Assembly: GCF_021556485.1 (NCBI RefSeq)
Contig: NZ_JAKGBW010000014.1
Coordinates: forward strand, 45,750-109,749
DNA: 64,000 nucleotides
Source: Oceanobacillus alkalisoli
Lineage (GTDB): Bacteria; Bacillota; Bacilli; Bacillales; Amphibacillaceae
Direction: 5' to 3'
Shown here: positions 54,081-63,003 of the stretch, in pieces
Layout of the letters: each line of letters begins with the position of its first letter
How positions within the stretch are numbered: position 1 is the first letter of the stretch
Notes under the pieces: model-generated
What the model saw: the letters and a program-made list of their open reading frames with translations, nothing else
What the model was told of the DNA's origin: nothing
Databases searched by the model: none
Program-made: the position numbers and the translations under genes

Positions 54081-55049
54081 ATGAAATTAGGCGTTTTTAC
54101 AGTTTTATTTGCGGATAAGAAATTTAAGGACATGCTTGAAATCGTTTCCAAGTCCGGGCTAGATGCTATCGAAATTGGAACCGGAGGACATCCAGGTAAT
54201 CATCATTGTAATTTAGATGAATTACTAGAAAACGAGGATAAACGTAAATCTTATTTACATGAAATTGAATCGAGTGGACTAATGATAAGTGCATTCAGTT
54301 GCCATGATAACCCAATTTCGCCAGATGCTGAACATGCTAAACAGGCTACAGAAACGTTAAGAAAAACAATTAGATTAGCGGAATTAATGAATGTTCCAGT
54401 GGTTAATACTTTTTCTGGAATACCCGGATCAGGGGAACATTCAAAATATCCAAATTGGCCTGTAACACCATGGCCAACAGAATACTCAGATATATACGAA
54501 TGGCAATGGGAACAAAAATTGATTCCTTATTGGAAAGAAATGGGGAGTTTTGCAAAAGACCATGGAGTAAAAATCGGTTTAGAGCTACATGCCGGATTCT
54601 CTGTCCACACACCCTATACAATGCTAAAATTAAGAAATGCAACGAATGATGCAATAGGTGCAAACTTAGACCCAAGCCATCTATGGTGGCAGGGTATTGA
54701 TCCAATTGCGGCCATTAAAATTTTAGGTAAAGAAAATGCAATACATCATTTCCATGCAAAGGATACGTACATTGACCAAGAAAATGTAAATATGTATGGG
54801 CTTACAGATATGCAAAATTATACAGATATAAAGACGAGAGCATGGTCATTTCGTTCAGTTGGCTATGGACATAGCATAAAAGAGTGGTCTGATATTATAA
54901 GCGCCCTTAGAATCAACGGCTATGATTATGTAGTTAGCATTGAACACGAAGATCCAATCATGTCTATAAATGAAGGATTTAGCCAAGCAGTCAAAAATTT
55001 AAAATCCGTAAGTATCAATGAACCAGCTGCAGAAGCTTGGTGGGTATAA
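54081..55049 (+). CDS. Sugar phosphate isomerase/epimerase (TIM barrel)
   Basis: 322 residues of the same superfamily as the enzyme at 51881-52687 but a different branch, of the YcjR/LgdB-like size. Metal-site stretches: GLDAIEIGTGGHPGNHHCN, GLELHAGFSVHTP, NLDPSHLWWQG, HHFHAKDTYID and VSIEHEDPIMS. The start has GGGAGGATATC. It is transcribed divergently from LacI under the operator at 54019. Likely a second keto-sugar converting step of the pathway. Confidence 0.9.
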   Translation: MKLGVFTVLFADKKFKDMLEIVSKSGLDAIEIGTGGHPGNHHCNLDELLENEDKRKSYLHEIESSGLMISAFSCHDNPISPDAEHAKQATETLRKTIRLAELMNVPVVNTFSGIPGSGEHSKYPNWPVTPWPTEYSDIYEWQWEQKLIPYWKEMGSFAKDHGVKIGLELHAGFSVHTPYTMLKLRNATNDAIGANLDPSHLWWQGIDPIAAIKILGKENAIHHFHAKDTYIDQENVNMYGLTDMQNYTDIKTRAWSFRSVGYGHSIKEWSDIISALRINGYDYVVSIEHEDPIMSINEGFSQAVKNLKSVSINEPAAEAWWV

Positions 55050-55367
55050 AGTAAAGGAAAAAAGTCTGCACCTTTTAGGTGTGGACTTTTTTACCCTGAC
55101 GATCATAGGATCAATCCACTGTCCTTAACCTTGGAAGTGTCCGTCATTAGCAGTATTAGATGACGCATCTGTTTATTCGGATGGTTGTAATCAATCATCT
55201 ACGGTGAGATAGGTTACTTAGACAACCTGATAATCAAGATATTTCTATCATTAATCCCTACTACACACAACCCGCGTATAAACCTTCTCTTCAGCATCCA
55301 GCATAAGTCCATAGATTTCTATCTCCCTTTTGTATTTATTATACCTCTTTAATCTGTAATCTAACTT
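55050..55367. other. Terminator followed by non-coding DNA
   Basis: After the terminator at 55058-55092 no intact gene is seen. On the minus strand a short tail without a start (YGLMLDAEEKVYTRVVC) near 55255-55330 could be a gene remnant. Confidence 0.35.
55058..55092 (+). terminator. Terminator after the isomerase gene
   Basis: AAAAAAGTCTGCACC and GGTGTGGACTTTTTT pair with one mismatch around a five-base loop, ending in a T-run eight bases past the stop codon. Confidence 0.9.
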
Positions 55368-55931
55368 TCATTGCTCAAATGGTTGATCATATTCTCTACG
55401 AACCACCACGACAGCTTCATCTGAATCTGTCACTGGAACAATTCCGAGAAGGATATTTTCTCCTCTTATTAACCGATCAATATAAGCAGTTCTTGATTTA
55501 ACGACCTCCTGTTGACTTAGTAATTTACAAAGTTTCCTTTCTTCTCTTCCTCTTAACTCAGATGGTTCTACAATATCAATTGTTAGAGCTAGTTTATTAC
55601 TATACTCAAGCGTGTTAGCTTTCTAACTGTCGGTAAGAAATTGCAACACCTCTTTCAGTTCAAAAAAGTTATTAGTTCATAAATACCTAACATTTTCCGT
55701 GTGATTATGTAACATTGTCGATGAATAAAGAAATTGATTAGCTATTTCTTTCTCCCTAGTTGAATGAGAGTCGAATTCCATTTCCATTTTGGAGAACTTA
55801 ATCCGTTTCAAAGGTAACATTGTTATAATGTGAGCGAAAAAGGTACCAAATATAATAATAATTGATGTAAGCGTACCTAAAACCCTTTTGGACAGAGAAA
55901 AAGTGACCGTCGATTGAAGACGATCACTCAT
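55368..55931 (-). pseudogene. Third gene of the DarTG operon, interrupted by two stops
   Basis: The frame starts at an ATG at 55931, three bases after the darG stop. After 84 codons it meets TGA (55677-55679), 22 codons later TAG (55623-55625), then runs 84 more codons to TGA at 55368; no frameshift is needed. The N-terminal part has a membrane-type segment (LGTLTSIIIIFGTFFAHIITM); the C-terminal part is charged (SELRGREERKLCKLLSQQEV, YIDRLIRGENILLGIVPVTD). The family is not recognised. Either the gene is decayed or only the 84-residue membrane piece is made. Confidence 0.55.
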
Positions 55932-55934
55932 TTT

Positions 55935-56978
55935 TCACCATGTAAAATTCACTTCATGTACAAGATAGTCCCAGACCTGCATGATATGATCTTCTGGAAA
56001 TATTCTTTTCTTTCTTTCATTCCAATTCATTACCGACTCTACTACAAAATGTTTATTGTCTACTTTCGTTGGTTCTTCTTTTAGAATCCATCCAACTGTA
56101 GACAGCAACTCTAGATCATAAGGGGTTTCGAATCCGTACATCAAATCGGCTACTTGCTGCAAGTAACTTTTCGCTTCATCATCCGTTGATAAAAATTGCT
56201 CCGCTTCTTCTGCCGCACCATCTAATAAATAAATCTCTGCACCTTGCGTTCTATCTCCATACCCTCTAATATAATGGCCTTCCATTGCTTGAAGTACATG
56301 ATTTAAATTGTCCGCATATGGTCCAAATTTGCCTTTCTTATATTTCAGTTTTGGTAATGCGCCAATTTCATACAAGAAATAAGCAATCTTTTGTACTTCT
56401 AATAATGACATTCGATAGCCAGGACCAGCATAACGAGACATTGCTGCTAATAATAAAGCTCTACCCATTGTCATTTTTGGTTTTTTTGTTCGAACGATCA
56501 TTTTATCTAATGGTGGTGCACCCGCTGGTTCATATAAATGTACTTCTACCTTTAATGGTTGAAATGCCTCTAAAATCAACGGACGTACTTCACTCCATTC
56601 CAGGCCGCCATTTCCACATCCAAGAGGAGGTAATGCTATCGATTTAATTTCTAAATTCCGGACAACTTTTACTAAATCGATTAAACCTTTTTGAATATAT
56701 TCAAGCTTTGATGGATGACGCCAATGTTCTTTTGTGGGAAAGTTAATCACGTACTTTGGTGCGGCTAACCCTTGTACTTCCGCTACATGCATTACCCCTA
56801 TTTGTACAAGCCCTTTTTTACAATCTTTCACATATTGGTCAAATACATCAGGGAATGCTTGCTTAAATTGAAGTGCAATTCCTTTCCCCATAACGCCCAC
56901 TGTATTCACTGTATTTACATATGCTTCAGCTGAATCTTCAAGCAGGTTTCCTTTTACTGATTGAATCATTTCATCCAC
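55935..56978 (-). CDS. darG: DarG-type macrodomain antitoxin
   Basis: 347 residues. Residues 1-155 form a macrodomain: AYVNTVNTVGVMGKGIALQF (ADP-ribose loop) and IALPPLGCGNGGLEW. The C-terminal half (about 165-347) is the DarT-binding region typical of DarG. The macrodomain removes ADP-ribose that DarT places on thymidine in single-stranded DNA. It lies six bases downstream of darT, the normal operon order. Confidence 0.93.
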   Translation of the reverse strand: MDEMIQSVKGNLLEDSAEAYVNTVNTVGVMGKGIALQFKQAFPDVFDQYVKDCKKGLVQIGVMHVAEVQGLAAPKYVINFPTKEHWRHPSKLEYIQKGLIDLVKVVRNLEIKSIALPPLGCGNGGLEWSEVRPLILEAFQPLKVEVHLYEPAGAPPLDKMIVRTKKPKMTMGRALLLAAMSRYAGPGYRMSLLEVQKIAYFLYEIGALPKLKYKKGKFGPYADNLNHVLQAMEGHYIRGYGDRTQGAEIYLLDGAAEEAEQFLSTDDEAKSYLQQVADLMYGFETPYDLELLSTVGWILKEEPTKVDNKHFVVESVMNWNERKKRIFPEDHIMQVWDYLVHEVNFTW

Positions 56979-56984
56979 CTCCCT

Positions 56985-57602
56985 TTAGAAATAAAAATGA
57001 CGACGAACAGCAACTGGTACCGTTAGACCAGCAATTTCAAGCATTTCTTTAACCCTTTGTTTCGTTTGATCACTATATACCGCAAACCCTAAACATGCTG
57101 ATAATGGAACTTCCTTATGTACTAAAAATTCAGCTTGTCTTCTAGCTTTTCTATTGGGGTCATCATCTGTATCGGTCCATACTGACGCTTGCATGACATC
57201 CCAATCAATTTGGCTAATGTTTTCCAAGTTCGTATAAAAATTTGTTAGTCTTCGGATTGCATGTGCATCGGTAAAAACATAAGATAAAGAATGCTGTTGA
57301 ATGGATTCTATATTTGTCATAAAGTAAACAATATCATCTTGAAGAATTGGTTGCATTTTTAGTACATACAACATAGGTGAGCGGGGTGCAAAATAGAATG
57401 GTACATAGTCATGTAAATAGCCACCCGCACCTACTGGTATTATGGTACGCTCTCTACGTGATTGTATATCTTGATTTGCAACATCTTTATAATTTATTAT
57501 ACATTTTTTAATGTGTGCATGAGGTAACAAACTATCTTGCCTAAAAATCGACTCTAAGTTGTTAATATGTGTGATATGGTATAATAGTTTACTCTTCGGC
57601 AT
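56985..57602 (-). CDS. darT: DarT toxin, DNA ADP-ribosyltransferase (DUF4433)
   Basis: About 205 residues, the usual size. The start chosen is the ATG at 57602, five bases after GAGGTGG; a GTG nine bases earlier is possible. Motifs: LYHITHINNLESIFRQDSL at the NAD site, VPFYFAPRSPMLYV, and ARRQAEFLVHKEVPL with the catalytic Glu. DarT modifies thymidine in DNA using NAD and blocks replication until DarG reverses it. The frame is intact. darTG loci also act in phage defence. Confidence 0.93.
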   Translation of the reverse strand: MPKSKLLYHITHINNLESIFRQDSLLPHAHIKKCIINYKDVANQDIQSRRERTIIPVGAGGYLHDYVPFYFAPRSPMLYVLKMQPILQDDIVYFMTNIESIQQHSLSYVFTDAHAIRRLTNFYTNLENISQIDWDVMQASVWTDTDDDPNRKARRQAEFLVHKEVPLSACLGFAVYSDQTKQRVKEMLEIAGLTVPVAVRRHFYF

Positions 57603-58227
57603 ACTTGCCACCTCATCCGTTACCTTCTATGCTCATTTTAACATATACAATATACAACTAAAAGAAGTAGCTACGAATTGAGTAGCAGCTCACCCTCTTG
57701 TTCATAGCCATATTTTAAAAGAATTCAATTAGGGCAACTTCAAACAGCATACGTTGATGGATATTATTTCTCGTACAGAAATTGGACAACGTAAACATTT
57801 TGTTCGAATAGTACCTGCTGGTCACAATCCAATTCACTCCCAACCTCAAATGTATAGCCGTATTCATTATCTTCTGCAGGTTCCATACGCATCCCCATCG
57901 GGTGCAACTTTCTTGATAAATTGAATTGTCTTAATTCAACCTAGTTATCGGAAAATTGGAGCTTTGTTTCTCCCCCGTGACGCTACTTTAATATATCCTG
58001 CATCCACAAGCTCCGTCCGCGCCCGTTTAAAACTACTTGCGGAGAGGCCTGCCTTACTTTGGAGTACCGACCCTGGAGAAAATAAAAGGGGTTACTCCTG
58101 ATAAATTAAATAAACAAGAAATGGAACGCTTTTTAGTTCGATAAATATAAAGAAAGAGAGCCTATTTTTTTATAATATGCTCTCTTTTTGTTTATGGTAT
58201 TGACTTACTGGAATATCCCGACAAGAT
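57603..58227. pseudogene. Gene remnants upstream of darT, including a winged-helix fragment
   Basis: On the minus strand 57945-58077 reads SVLQSKAGLSASSFKRARTE and LVDAGYIKVASRGRNKAPIF, a winged-helix-like fragment of the kind seen in phage or plasmid replication proteins, followed by several stops. The rest of 57700-57940 is broken in all frames. A hairpin at 58153-58189 (AAAGAGAGC/GCTCTCTTTTT) is a plus-strand terminator. Confidence 0.4.
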
Positions 58228-58380
58228 CCTCTTGGACAGAGAAAGAGTGTCATCATTTGTTGCTAAAATTGCTCCGCTTCTTCTGCCGCACCAGCTAATA
58301 AATCAATCTCTGCGCCTCACATTCTATCTCCATACCCTCTAATATAATGGCCTTCCATTGCTTGAAGTACATCTTTTACA
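58228..58380 (-). pseudogene. Relic of a second darG / third-gene copy
   Basis: 58265-58372 matches 56192-56299 inside darG with roughly eight to ten differences in 108 bases. Just before it, TTGGACAGAGAAA at 58232-58244 matches the start of the third-gene frame at 55888-55900. The two pieces lie in the same order and orientation as in the intact operon with about 290 bases deleted between them. The relic abuts the tctA stop codon. Confidence 0.7.
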
Positions 58381-58386
58381 TTTATT

Positions 58387-59736
58387 TTAAAACAATCCAA
58401 GCATCCATGGCGCAGCATATAAAACCATAAACATAACACCGTAATTAACACCATTTCTATACAGTAAACCAGCTACAAGTGCGACAAGAATAGTACCGAA
58501 AATATTCATAACACCAGCATCCATGTAGGCAAGCATAACAACAAGACCTGCAAATAATCCAATTAATGCTTCATGGGGAATATATTTAAAAACAACCGCA
58601 CAGATTTGCGTAGAAAACTTAATCGTAATAAAAAAGGTTATCGCAAGTGCAATTGCTGCGCCTATAATCGTTGCTGTCATAATCTCTCCAATGGATAGTA
58701 AATGATGAATATTATGTTCCGGAGTAAATACCGGCGGTGCATTAAAGAGACCTGCAGCAGGACCAATCGCCATTGGTGATAACGGTAGCCCAATTGCAAT
58801 CAAAGGAATTAATGTTCCCGCAATATAAGTTGCATTTGTAAGGCCATCCATCGTCGATATTGCTCTAGAGGCGCGTTGAACAGGATCCTTAATATGCCTT
58901 GTGATTAATTCTCCCCAGAAAACCGTCATACCGACAGGGGTAAGAAAAAATGTTATCGTTCCAAATAAACTTCCGATTGCTGAGGTTATCGATTCTTTTT
59001 TCGTTAAAATTTTAAATGGATTAGGGAATCCCTTTTCCTTCCCCGTTTTTCTCATATCAATTTCCTTATATCCTACACGAGGCATATTTTTGCGCATCTT
59101 TTTATTTAATAGTTCAAACAGTGTAAAGGCAATCGGTCCAATTGTAATTCCTAAAAAGAATGATACAAAAACATTGGTATCTTCCGGAACGATGCCAAGT
59201 CCCCAGTATAGATGACGTAGTCCCATGATAAGCATTGCGAATGGGACAATGATAGCAAGTGATAATATTTTATTTCTTGTTAATAATGCTAGGAAAATCG
59301 CTCCTAATGTGAAAATTAACCCAGCGTACTCGGCTACTGTATCTGCAACTGGTAAAATCAAATAGGCGATTAGTAAGCTGACAGGGAGGGACACTAGTGT
59401 GCCTATCACAGATCCCGATGCCATTTTTCGAATACTTACATCTGGTAATCCATGCTGTTTCAGTACCATGGCATGCTCTACCATCGGAGCAGCCATTACA
59501 CCTCCAGGTATTCCCGCTATAGCAACAGGGATGGAGTCCGTAAGTTTTTTAGCTACAATTGCTGAAATAAAAAAGGCTAGAATAACATGGGGAGATAATC
59601 CAAGAAGTGCAAGTGCAATGGTTACTGGGGCAAGTACGGCGGTTTCATCCGTACCGGGTGCAATACCGATTATCGTATATAATATAGCTCCAAGAACACC
59701 CGCAAGAATCATCTGCATAATGATGGTCGGATCCAT
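58387..59736 (-). CDS. Tripartite tricarboxylate transporter TctA-family permease
   Basis: 449 residues, somewhat shorter than the usual 500, with about twelve membrane segments. Family features: IIGIAPGTDETAVLAPVTIA at the N-terminus, SIPVAIAGIPGGVMAAPM, and GIPLSPMAIGPAAGLF-like residues in GLPLSPMAIGPAAGLF. TctA carriers import carboxylic acids such as citrate, tartrate or aromatic acids. It overlaps the TctB-like gene by one base. No TctC binding protein is encoded nearby. The HMG-CoA reductase gene upstream suggests mevalonate as substrate. Confidence 0.82.
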   Translation of the reverse strand: MDPTIIMQMILAGVLGAILYTIIGIAPGTDETAVLAPVTIALALLGLSPHVILAFFISAIVAKKLTDSIPVAIAGIPGGVMAAPMVEHAMVLKQHGLPDVSIRKMASGSVIGTLVSLPVSLLIAYLILPVADTVAEYAGLIFTLGAIFLALLTRNKILSLAIIVPFAMLIMGLRHLYWGLGIVPEDTNVFVSFFLGITIGPIAFTLFELLNKKMRKNMPRVGYKEIDMRKTGKEKGFPNPFKILTKKESITSAIGSLFGTITFFLTPVGMTVFWGELITRHIKDPVQRASRAISTMDGLTNATYIAGTLIPLIAIGLPLSPMAIGPAAGLFNAPPVFTPEHNIHHLLSIGEIMTATIIGAAIALAITFFITIKFSTQICAVVFKYIPHEALIGLFAGLVVMLAYMDAGVMNIFGTILVALVAGLLYRNGVNYGVMFMVLYAAPWMLGLF

Positions 59737-59981
59737 TATTCCTCACCCTCTTTCAACATAGTTAATTTTCTTTTAGGTTTAATAAGAATACTAGAGATAA
59801 TAAATCCAATTACGCCACCACCAAGACCAAATATTAATGGTGGTGTCTCACCGAATGCCACTACATAACCACCGAGTGAAAAACCAACACAAAAAATCAT
59901 TGCAATAAGTAAATCTTTGATATCAACATTATCTTCCCATATCTCAACTAAATTTCCTCGCTCCTTGTTATCGCCTTCCAT
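59736..59981 (-). CDS. Small TctB-like membrane partner
   Basis: 81 residues from the ATG at 59981, preceded by AGGAGGAGGG; the frame extends to 60032 without a ribosome site. Two hydrophobic segments (IKDLLIAMIFCVGFSLGGYV and GLGGGVIGFIISSILI). TctB proteins normally have four segments and about 150 residues, so this is a half-size partner. Its stop overlaps the tctA start, so the two are translationally coupled. Confidence 0.7.
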   Translation of the reverse strand: MEGDNKERGNLVEIWEDNVDIKDLLIAMIFCVGFSLGGYVVAFGETPPLIFGLGGGVIGFIISSILIKPKRKLTMLKEGEE

Positions 59982-60216
59982 AGTAACCCTCCTCCTGAAA
60001 TATATTTTTAATTTTGCACAATGAATCACCACCGGGCCCTTTCTTTTATTTGGGTATATGGATTTCTACAAGTTTTTGTATCTAGTAATGAAATGTTGCC
60101 GTTTCGAATAGGCTATGCTTGTATACGATCATTCAGAACCGTTTTCATTATGGTATAGCATGGATTGGTACCACTTTAAAGTCATTAGTAATCTATTGAA
60201 ACATTCAAGCAAGTAA

Positions 60217-61485
60217 TTAATGATTACTGTTATTTTTTTGCAATGATAATAAAATTTCCTTTATTTTATCGTAACTTATTTTTCCTTGTTTCATTGCTAA
60301 TTCTACAACCTTATCCATTTCATCATTTTTTGCACCTAACTGCATAGCTATATTTCTAGCATGTAACTTCATGTGACCTTCTTGTATTCCTTCTCCTGCA
60401 AGTGCCTTCAGTGCAGCGAAGTTTTGCGCAAGTCCCACTGATGCAATTATTCCCGCTAGTTCTTCCACTGATTCCACATCAAGAATTTTTATTGCCACTT
60501 TGGCAACAGGATGAGATGCTGTCACACCACCAACCAAACCAACAGGCATGGGAAGTTCAATACTTCCAATCATTGAATCATCCTCACCAATTTCCCAGTG
60601 AGACAGGGGGCGGTACCTTCCCGTTATGGCTGCATAGGCATGTGCACCAGCCTCCACTGCTCGCGTATCATTCCCTGTTGCTAAAGCTACTGCTGTAATT
60701 CCATTCATAATTCCCTTATTATGCGTTGCGGCACGATAGGGGTCGGCTTCGGCAAGTTCCGCGGCACGAATGAATTTTTCTTGAACATTTTTATCTCCTG
60801 AGAAAGGATTTTCAAATACACCACGCGCACGCACAATACGCTGGTCAGCGAGATTGGATAATATTCTCAGAATAGCTTTGCCACCAGTAATTTTCTCAAT
60901 GAAAGGAGCAACAGCTTCCGCCATCGTATTCACAGCATTTGCTCCCATCGCATCTTTCGTATCAACCAGCAGATGGGTAACGACCATTTTCTCTGCCACT
61001 CCATCAATAACGTGTACATCCAAATCCTTTGCTCCCCCGCCAAGTGATACAAGTGTAGGGTCTTGGGCATTACATCGATGGAGAATTTCCTCTTTATTTT
61101 CATATATACGAGCAAGTGCACCATAGGGATCGATCACATTCGTTAACTGGATTTGTCCCCGCATGATTGATCCAGTATAAGAAGTGAAAAAACCCTTTGC
61201 ACTTTGCTTTGCAGCATTACTTGCAGCTGCTATGACAGATGGCTCTTCCGTTGCCATAGGCACAAAAGCGTCTTTTTCGTTCACCTTAAAGTTAACAGCG
61301 ATACCTAATGGAATAGGAAAAGATCCAATAGCATTCTCCACCATATGATCAGCTACATTCACTGAAAGTCCTGCGTTACCAAGTAGAGTATTTTTTTCTT
61401 CTGTAGAAAGATTCAATTGTTTCGCAATGATTTCCAGTCTTTCTTCAGGTGAATTTTTATAGAAACCCGAAATTCGTGTTACCAT
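60217..61485 (-). CDS. mvaA: Hydroxymethylglutaryl-CoA reductase, class II (degradative type)
   Basis: 422 residues from the ATG at 61485 (AGGGGCG upstream), the size of class II HMG-CoA reductases (about 425). Key regions: VENAIGSFPIPLGIAVNF, ATEEPSVIAAASNAAK with the catalytic Glu (E81, matching E83 of Pseudomonas mevalonii), DTKDAMGANAVNTM, HNKGIMNGITAVALATGND with catalytic Lys and Asp, and MKLHARNIAM with the His. The enzyme interconverts mevalonate and HMG-CoA. No other mevalonate pathway gene is nearby, and a carrier follows downstream, which favours mevalonate breakdown. Confidence 0.93.
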   Translation of the reverse strand: MVTRISGFYKNSPEERLEIIAKQLNLSTEEKNTLLGNAGLSVNVADHMVENAIGSFPIPLGIAVNFKVNEKDAFVPMATEEPSVIAAASNAAKQSAKGFFTSYTGSIMRGQIQLTNVIDPYGALARIYENKEEILHRCNAQDPTLVSLGGGAKDLDVHVIDGVAEKMVVTHLLVDTKDAMGANAVNTMAEAVAPFIEKITGGKAILRILSNLADQRIVRARGVFENPFSGDKNVQEKFIRAAELAEADPYRAATHNKGIMNGITAVALATGNDTRAVEAGAHAYAAITGRYRPLSHWEIGEDDSMIGSIELPMPVGLVGGVTASHPVAKVAIKILDVESVEELAGIIASVGLAQNFAALKALAGEGIQEGHMKLHARNIAMQLGAKNDEMDKVVELAMKQGKISYDKIKEILLSLQKNNSNH

Positions 61486-61678
61486 ACAATCGCCCCTATT
61501 CGAAGTATTCAACATTGTTGAATGTATTATATGCTGCGTTTTCAATAAATATTATTTAATACTTTAGAGATTATAGACCTTTATGCTTCTATTATGACGA
61601 GTCAGGCGAGAATCCCAGTGAAAATAATAAATGCTTTGTAAGATTTTGGAGGTTTATTAAACGTGAGTTAAATAGATT

Positions 61679-61727
61679 AAAAAAAGACTAACCCAAGAAT
61701 TGTATTTTTGGGAGTTAGTCTCTTTTT
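61679..61727. terminator. Bidirectional terminator
   Basis: AGACTAAC and GTTAGTCT arms, extended by further pairing, are flanked by A-run and T-run. It separates the HMG-CoA reductase promoter region from the decayed DNA to the right. Confidence 0.75.
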
Positions 61728-61789
61728 TAATAACTCAACTTTCGCAAAGTAATGGATCTACGTCCTTAAATAAATTGTTTAGTTTAGTG

Positions 61790-62159
61790 TTGACATACCA
61801 GTTTTTTGGAAAAACAGGAGCTGGCATTTTAGATGTGACAATGAGAGTCTCTATTTCATTCCGTTCATAATGACGGCAACCATATACATACTGTACATGT
61901 TCCTTCAGTTTATTTGTGCCGGGATGACTTCTACTTCTCTGCGTACTTGCTTACTCATTTCATGCAGAGACCCAGCGCAACACAAAAAGACCTGTTCCTC
62001 AGCTGATAAACGATATTCAATCGTTTCAGTAGGCAGGTTTTCAAACTTATCATCCCGACGATCTCGCTCTTTGCGTGTAAACGTAATTGTTTCTATCGTA
62101 TTCGCAGTATCCTCAGGTGTATATGACAAACTAATAATTGCTCTTACGTACATTAGTTG
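61790..62159 (-). pseudogene. IS66-family transposase (TnpC) remnant
   Basis: The minus strand reads FENLPTETIEYRLSAEEQVF, CCAGSLHEMSKQVRREVEVI and PAQIN, then after a frameshift KLKEHVQYVYGCRHYERNEI. This is the zinc-binding N-terminal part of IS66 transposase with the CxxC motifs partly lost. Both ends are missing. Confidence 0.7.
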
Positions 62160-62266
62160 AATAATACCATATGTTGATTCCGCACAACTTCAGTATTTTT
62201 ATTGATAATAAAGGACTCACTGGCATAGCAACTCAAGATTGACCTGTCCATACATCTTCCGTTTTA

Positions 62267-62503
62267 TTATTTTAAGCGATTCACGTGCCTTTCCACAAAA
62301 ACGTTGTTCATCGTTAAGCCGCAAGCATTCAAAGTCGAATTTAAATCACTGAGAAGCCGATTGAGAAAGTCACTAGTCAGTTTATCATTTCGGTTCTCCT
62401 CATACAGAATCAGCTCTCTCATCCGTTCTTGATCCTGACCCACTCCTGTTTGAAAATGACTATTCCATATATGTCGGGAGATTAAGGGCTTCAAACACTC
62501 CAA
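62267..62503 (-). pseudogene. Unrecognised protein fragment
   Basis: A 78-codon frame from a TTG-type start without a ribosome site. The sequence has normal protein character (GVGQDQERMRELILYEENRN, LTSDFLNRLLSDLNSTLNAC) but I do not recognise a family. In this decayed area it is more probably a remnant than an intact gene. Confidence 0.3.
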
Positions 62504-62662
62504 CCAAGAATATCTGGGAGGATGAAATTAATATGGCTGAAAGTTTATTAATCCACGTTCATGCCCCAGCTTACAATACAGTGAATATAAACTCTATTAA
62601 TTATTTAATATTCTAAACTTAGGAAAGTACAAAAATTTCCTCCCTGAATTACCTGGTAATAG

Positions 62663-62782
62663 ATGGATAAAGAGTTTTTTGATTCAGATGATATTGATAG
62701 ATTATATAAGGGGAGATACGTTAAAGAACAAGCTGCCCCTGTTCACCGCGGCAATCCGAGATATGGAACCCTGTATTATTAA
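62663..62782 (+). CDS. Possible 39-residue small frame
   Basis: ATG to TAA, 39 codons, acidic start (DKEFFDSDDIDRLYKG) and a GNPRYGTLYY end. The ribosome site is weak. It may be real or a remnant; no function is suggested. Confidence 0.2.
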   Translation: MDKEFFDSDDIDRLYKGRYVKEQAAPVHRGNPRYGTLYY

Positions 62783-62844
62783 TTAAATTGCACCCTATTC
62801 TCCTGGCTTAAAATCCACATCCAAAGATCACCCCATTCAAGCGC

Positions 62845-62887
62845 AAAAAAAGATGCATCCCCTTCTCGATCAAGGAAACACATCTTT
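62845..62887 (-). terminator. Terminator of the 36-residue membrane peptide gene
   Basis: On the minus strand AAAGATGTGTTTCC pairs imperfectly with GGGGATGCATCTTT and is followed by a T-run. It begins six bases past the peptide's stop codon. Confidence 0.75.
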
Positions 62888-62892
62888 ACTCA

Positions 62893-63003
62893 TCAACTCA
62901 GTTCATCTTTTATACCGCTCAACATTTTCCTAACTGTAAAGTCATGATAAATAGTCAATAAAATAATAATAAAACCAAATATACTGGATAGATTTCTAAT
63001 CAT
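62893..63003 (-). CDS. 36-residue single-span membrane peptide
   Basis: Starts at an ATG at 63003 with AGAGGTGG four bases upstream and ends at TGA at 62893, followed at once by a terminator. The peptide is IRNLSSIFGFIIILLTIYHD then a basic/polar tail (FTVRKMLSGIKDELS): one membrane span. Good ribosome site plus terminator make it a convincing unit. Size and layout recall small type I-toxin-like or holin-like peptides, but no family is recognised. A perfect stem, AGCCCTC/GAGGGCT, lies at 63054-63068 upstream of it. Confidence 0.5.
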   Translation of the reverse strand: MIRNLSSIFGFIIILLTIYHDFTVRKMLSGIKDELS

